A stretch of DNA of 8,683 nt from Gammaproteobacteria bacterium (lineage in GTDB: Bacteria > Pseudomonadota > Gammaproteobacteria > GCF-002020875), in contig JABHIC010000371.1 of NCBI GenBank assembly GCA_018671205.1, positions 1 to 8,683 of the forward strand, given 5' to 3'. Shown in pieces: positions 6,629 to 8,683 of the stretch. Below the pieces are notes generated by a model. The model was not told the origin of the DNA. It ran no database searches and was given only the letters and a program-made list of their open reading frames with translations. The number at the start of each line of letters is the position of its first letter. The stretch's first letter is position 1. The position numbers and the translations under genes were made by a program.

Positions 6629-7003
6629 TTGCCCGGTAAGCTCCCAGGCTGGAGGATTCGTGGTGTAGCCATCACCCTTCGCCACTGGATGGTGGCACTG
6701 CTACTGCTGTTTTTCGTGTTGCAATACAAGCTCTGGCTTGGCCCCAAAGGGGTGCCTTATCTCTGGGAGATGGAGGAGGATATCGTGCGGCAGATTGAGC
6801 TGAACCAGCAGTTAGAGGCGTGTAACCGTGAGCTACGGGCAGAGGTAATTGACCTTAAAAGTGGTAAAGAGGCGCTGGAAGAGCGGGCCAGGAGTGAGCT
6901 GGGAATGGTGAAGCCGGGAGAGCTCTATGTGGTCTCGATGGTCGATACTCTGGAAAAGAGGGGTCGCAATGAGCGTGGCCAGTGCGCAGAGGTGATCCAG
7001 TGA
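6629..7003 (+). CDS. ftsB: Cell division protein FtsB
   Basis: FtsB is a small bitopic inner-membrane protein that joins FtsL and FtsQ in the divisome and helps activate septal peptidoglycan synthesis. One membrane helix (about residues 18-36, ending QYKLW as in E. coli LQYSLWFG) is followed by a coiled coil (about 47-80) and the family signature EALEERARSELGM (81-93), then KPGE. The start is uncertain. TTG at 6629 lies 15 bases after the eno stop with AGGGG at 6612-6616 twelve bases upstream, and gives 124 residues with a basic cytoplasmic tail, which suits an N-in helix. ATG at 6689 would give 104 residues, closer to E. coli's 103, but lacks a ribosome site and would remove all positive charges before the helix. 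A GGAGG at 6651-6655 has no in-frame standard start at suitable spacing. The stop TGA overlaps the ispD start. Confidence 0.85.
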   Translation: MPGKLPGWRIRGVAITLRHWMVALLLLFFVLQYKLWLGPKGVPYLWEMEEDIVRQIELNQQLEACNRELRAEVIDLKSGKEALEERARSELGMVKPGELYVVSMVDTLEKRGRNERGQCAEVIQ

Positions 7004-7692
7004 TCTGGGCGGTGGTTCCGGCCGCAGGAGTCGGCGCACGGATGAATGCTGACCGCCCCAAACAGTACCTGCCCCTCGCGACATCAACGGTTATTCAGCA
7101 GAGTATTGAGCGGCTGCTCTCTCTCGATGTGATAGAAAAAGTGGTGGTGGCCACTGCGCTCGATGACCCCTGGTGGCCTGCTTTAGCGTGGAGTGCCCCA
7201 GAGCGTATTCAACAGGTGGAGGGTGGCAGAGAGCGCTCCGACTCCGTATTGAGTGCGCTGGAGTGGTTGAGTCAACGTGCGGAAGATGATGACTGGGTAC
7301 TGGTCCATGATGCGGCTCGCCCCTGTCTCACTCATCAGGATTTGAGCCAGCTGGTGCGCACACTGGTGGAGCATCCGGTAGGGGGGATTCTTGCGACCCC
7401 GGTTACTGACACCATCAAACGTGCGGGAGTGGAACAAGAGATTATTGAGACCGTAGAGCGCACAGTACTCTGGCGAGCCCTGACCCCACAGCTGTTTCGT
7501 CTAGGGATGTTACGGGATGCGCTGCAGCAGTGTCGGAAGGATGGCTCTGTTGTGACGGATGATGCTCAGGCTATTGAGCGTGCCGGTTTCCGGCCACAAC
7601 TGGTAGAGGGGAGCGCAACCAACCTGAAAGTGACCCAGGCGGGCGATCTAATACTGGCAGAGGAGATTTTGCAGAGGAGTCGAGCGCAGTGA
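7000..7692 (+). CDS. ispD: 2-C-methyl-D-erythritol 4-phosphate cytidylyltransferase
   Basis: IspD transfers CMP from CTP to methylerythritol 4-phosphate, the third step of the MEP route to isopentenyl diphosphate. The 230-residue product (E. coli 236) has the nucleotide-binding motif VVPAAGVGARM (5-15) with Arg14, PKQYL with Lys21, the GGRERSDSVLSAL block (75-87) and VHDAARPC (102-109). Arg154 (VERTVLW) and Lys210 (NLKVT) correspond to E. coli Arg157 and Lys213, which contact the substrate. GTG at 7000 is chosen because AGAGGTGAT at 6988-6996 is an excellent ribosome site and the frame then starts just before the conserved strand. An in-frame GTG at 6982 would add six residues but lacks such a site. 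GTG overlaps the ftsB TGA (GTGA at 7000-7003). Its product goes to IspE (not in view), then IspF. Confidence 0.96.
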   Translation: MIWAVVPAAGVGARMNADRPKQYLPLATSTVIQQSIERLLSLDVIEKVVVATALDDPWWPALAWSAPERIQQVEGGRERSDSVLSALEWLSQRAEDDDWVLVHDAARPCLTHQDLSQLVRTLVEHPVGGILATPVTDTIKRAGVEQEIIETVERTVLWRALTPQLFRLGMLRDALQQCRKDGSVVTDDAQAIERAGFRPQLVEGSATNLKVTQAGDLILAEEILQRSRAQ

Positions 7693-8162
7693 GAATTGGC
7701 CACGGTTTTGATGTACACGCCTTTGAGCCAGGCGACCACCTGATACTCTGCGGGGTTAAGGTACCCCATAATCGCCGTTTCAAGGCCCACTCCGATGGGG
7801 ATGTGGCGATACATGCGCTCTGTGATGCACTGCTGGGAGCGGCCGCGCTGGGGGATATCGGACAGCTCTTTTCCGACCAGGATGAGCAATACAGGAATAT
7901 GGATAGCCGGATCTTTCTGCGCGAGGTGGTTCGGCGTATTGCTGCAGAGGGGTATCGGGTTGGCAATGTGGATCTCACCATTGTGGCGCAGGCTCCGAAA
8001 TTGATGGACCATATTTTAGCGATGCGTCAGCGGTTGAGAGAAGATCTGCAGGTGGCACTGAAACAGATCAGTGTAAAAGCGACCACTACCGAAAAACTGG
8101 GTTTTGTTGGACAGCGGCAAGGGGTTGCTGTCCATGCGATCACCCTGCTATTGAGTGATTGA
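7689..8162 (+). CDS. ispF: 2-C-methyl-D-erythritol 2,4-cyclodiphosphate synthase
   Basis: IspF cyclises CDP-methylerythritol 2-phosphate to methylerythritol 2,4-cyclodiphosphate with release of CMP, the fifth MEP-pathway step; the family works as a homotrimer with divalent metal at the subunit interfaces. The 157-residue product (E. coli 159) carries the metal ligands Asp8, His10 (IGHGFDVHAF) and His42 (AHSDGDVAIHAL), then GAAALGDIG (50-58), TIVAQAPK and the KATTTEKLGF signature near the C-terminus. The start is GTG at 7689, within GTGA overlapping the ispD stop, with AGAGGAG at 7673-7679 nine bases upstream. Separate, adjacent ispD and ispF contrast with the fused IspDF of many alpha- and epsilonproteobacteria. 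Confidence 0.97.
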   Translation: MRIGHGFDVHAFEPGDHLILCGVKVPHNRRFKAHSDGDVAIHALCDALLGAAALGDIGQLFSDQDEQYRNMDSRIFLREVVRRIAAEGYRVGNVDLTIVAQAPKLMDHILAMRQRLREDLQVALKQISVKATTTEKLGFVGQRQGVAVHAITLLLSD

Positions 8163-8166
8163 TTGA

Positions 8167-8683
8167 ATGGATCGAATGAGTGCACTTCCCTATGCCCACG
8201 GTGGCCCGGTGGCCACGGCCACAGTACGAGGGTGTCCGGAGGATTTTCGTGTGGTTGAGGATCTCGGTTTCTCCCCCTCAGGGGAGGGGCAGCACCGCAT
8301 GGTGGAGATCGAGAAACGGGATATTAATAGTGACTGGGTTGCAACCCAGCTAGCCAAATTGGTCGGGATCAAAAAACGGGATGTGGGGTTGGCGGGACTC
8401 AAGGACCGTTATGCGGTCACTCGCCAATGGTTCTCGGTCGATATTGCCGGAAAAGAGGAGCCAGAGTGGGCTGAACTGGAGAGACTGCCTCCAGAGGGGC
8501 AACGGCTGACACTGCTGCAGGTTGTGCCCCACCACCGTAAACTGCGTAGAGGGGCACTGCAGGGTAACCATTTTCAGCTACAGCTGAGAGCGTTGGAGGG
8601 GGATCAGGCCGCAGTGGAGCAGCGGCTACAACAGATCAGAGAGCGGGGGATTCCTAACTACTTTGGAGAGCAGCGCTTTGGTC
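8167..8683 (+). CDS. truD: tRNA pseudouridine(13) synthase TruD, 5' part (cut by window edge)
   Basis: TruD makes pseudouridine at position 13 of tRNA-Glu and some other tRNAs. The frame runs open from ATG 8167 to the last base, giving 172 codons of a protein usually near 350 residues; the 3' part lies outside the window. Family features are PEDFRVVEDLGF (24-35), the catalytic motif GLKDRYAVTRQW with Asp80 (same number as E. coli Asp80 in GQKDKHAVTEQW), HHRKLRRGALQGNHF, and IPNYFGEQRFG at the end. ATG 8167 is chosen because it places the conserved Leu7-x-Tyr-x-His-Gly exactly as in E. coli; ATG 8176 is an alternative giving three fewer residues. The ribosome site is weak. The start is four bases after the ispF stop, so translation is probably coupled. 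A GC-rich inverted repeat (8209-8222) lies in early codons. Confidence 0.95.
   Translation, partial: MDRMSALPYAHGGPVATATVRGCPEDFRVVEDLGFSPSGEGQHRMVEIEKRDINSDWVATQLAKLVGIKKRDVGLAGLKDRYAVTRQWFSVDIAGKEEPEWAELERLPPEGQRLTLLQVVPHHRKLRRGALQGNHFQLQLRALEGDQAAVEQRLQQIRERGIPNYFGEQRFG

Noticed and set aside
8209..8222. GC-rich inverted repeat (GTGGC/GCCAC) in the early codons of truD
   Set aside because: A five-pair stem in coding sequence with a four-base loop is common in GC-rich genes, and the codons make normal family residues.

Overview
The window is a stretch of ordinary, densely coded bacterial chromosome, most likely from a gammaproteobacterium. The proteins closely resemble gammaproteobacterial PyrG, enolase, YhiN, FtsB, IspD, IspF and TruD, and the order pyrG-kdsA-eno-ftsB-ispD-ispF-truD is a known gammaproteobacterial housekeeping cluster (similar in Pseudomonas, scattered in part in E. 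coli). KdsA makes lipopolysaccharide KDO, so the cell is Gram-negative. I cannot name the genus. A free-living or symbiotic environmental gammaproteobacterium is a guess, based on the metal-dependent type of KdsA and an extra PilT.

Layout: 1-237 is a leader region without a convincing gene, apart from an 18-codon reading frame (185-241) with a good ribosome site that ends on the start codon of the next gene. 238-1251 (+) is a PilT-type pilus retraction ATPase starting at TTG. 1252-1361 holds the probable pyrG promoter. 1362-2996 (+) is CTP synthase, followed after 63 nt by kdsA (3060-3893, +). On the opposite strand, 3911-5101 encodes a YhiN/HI0933-family flavoprotein, convergent with kdsA and divergent from eno. 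5102-5311 is a divergent promoter region with a clear extended -10 element for eno. Then come eno (5312-6613), ftsB (6629-7003), ispD (7000-7692), ispF (7689-8162) and the 5' part of truD (8167 to the window edge), all on + and tightly packed, with GTGA stop/start overlaps at the ftsB-ispD and ispD-ispF junctions. This is almost certainly one operon.

Together the genes supply CTP (PyrG), the KDO precursor (KdsA), glycolytic phosphoenolpyruvate (Eno), a divisome component (FtsB), the MEP isoprenoid pathway (IspD, IspF) and tRNA modification (TruD). There are metabolic links: Eno makes the PEP used by KdsA, and PyrG makes the CTP used by IspD and for activating KDO.

I found no mobile element, CRISPR array, RNA gene or undescribed system. 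The observations most worth a second look are the short reading frame overlapping the pilT start, the class II (metal-dependent) KdsA, the lost central glycine in the YhiN dinucleotide-binding loop, the reversed yhiN inside the cluster, and several G8 tracts inside genes.
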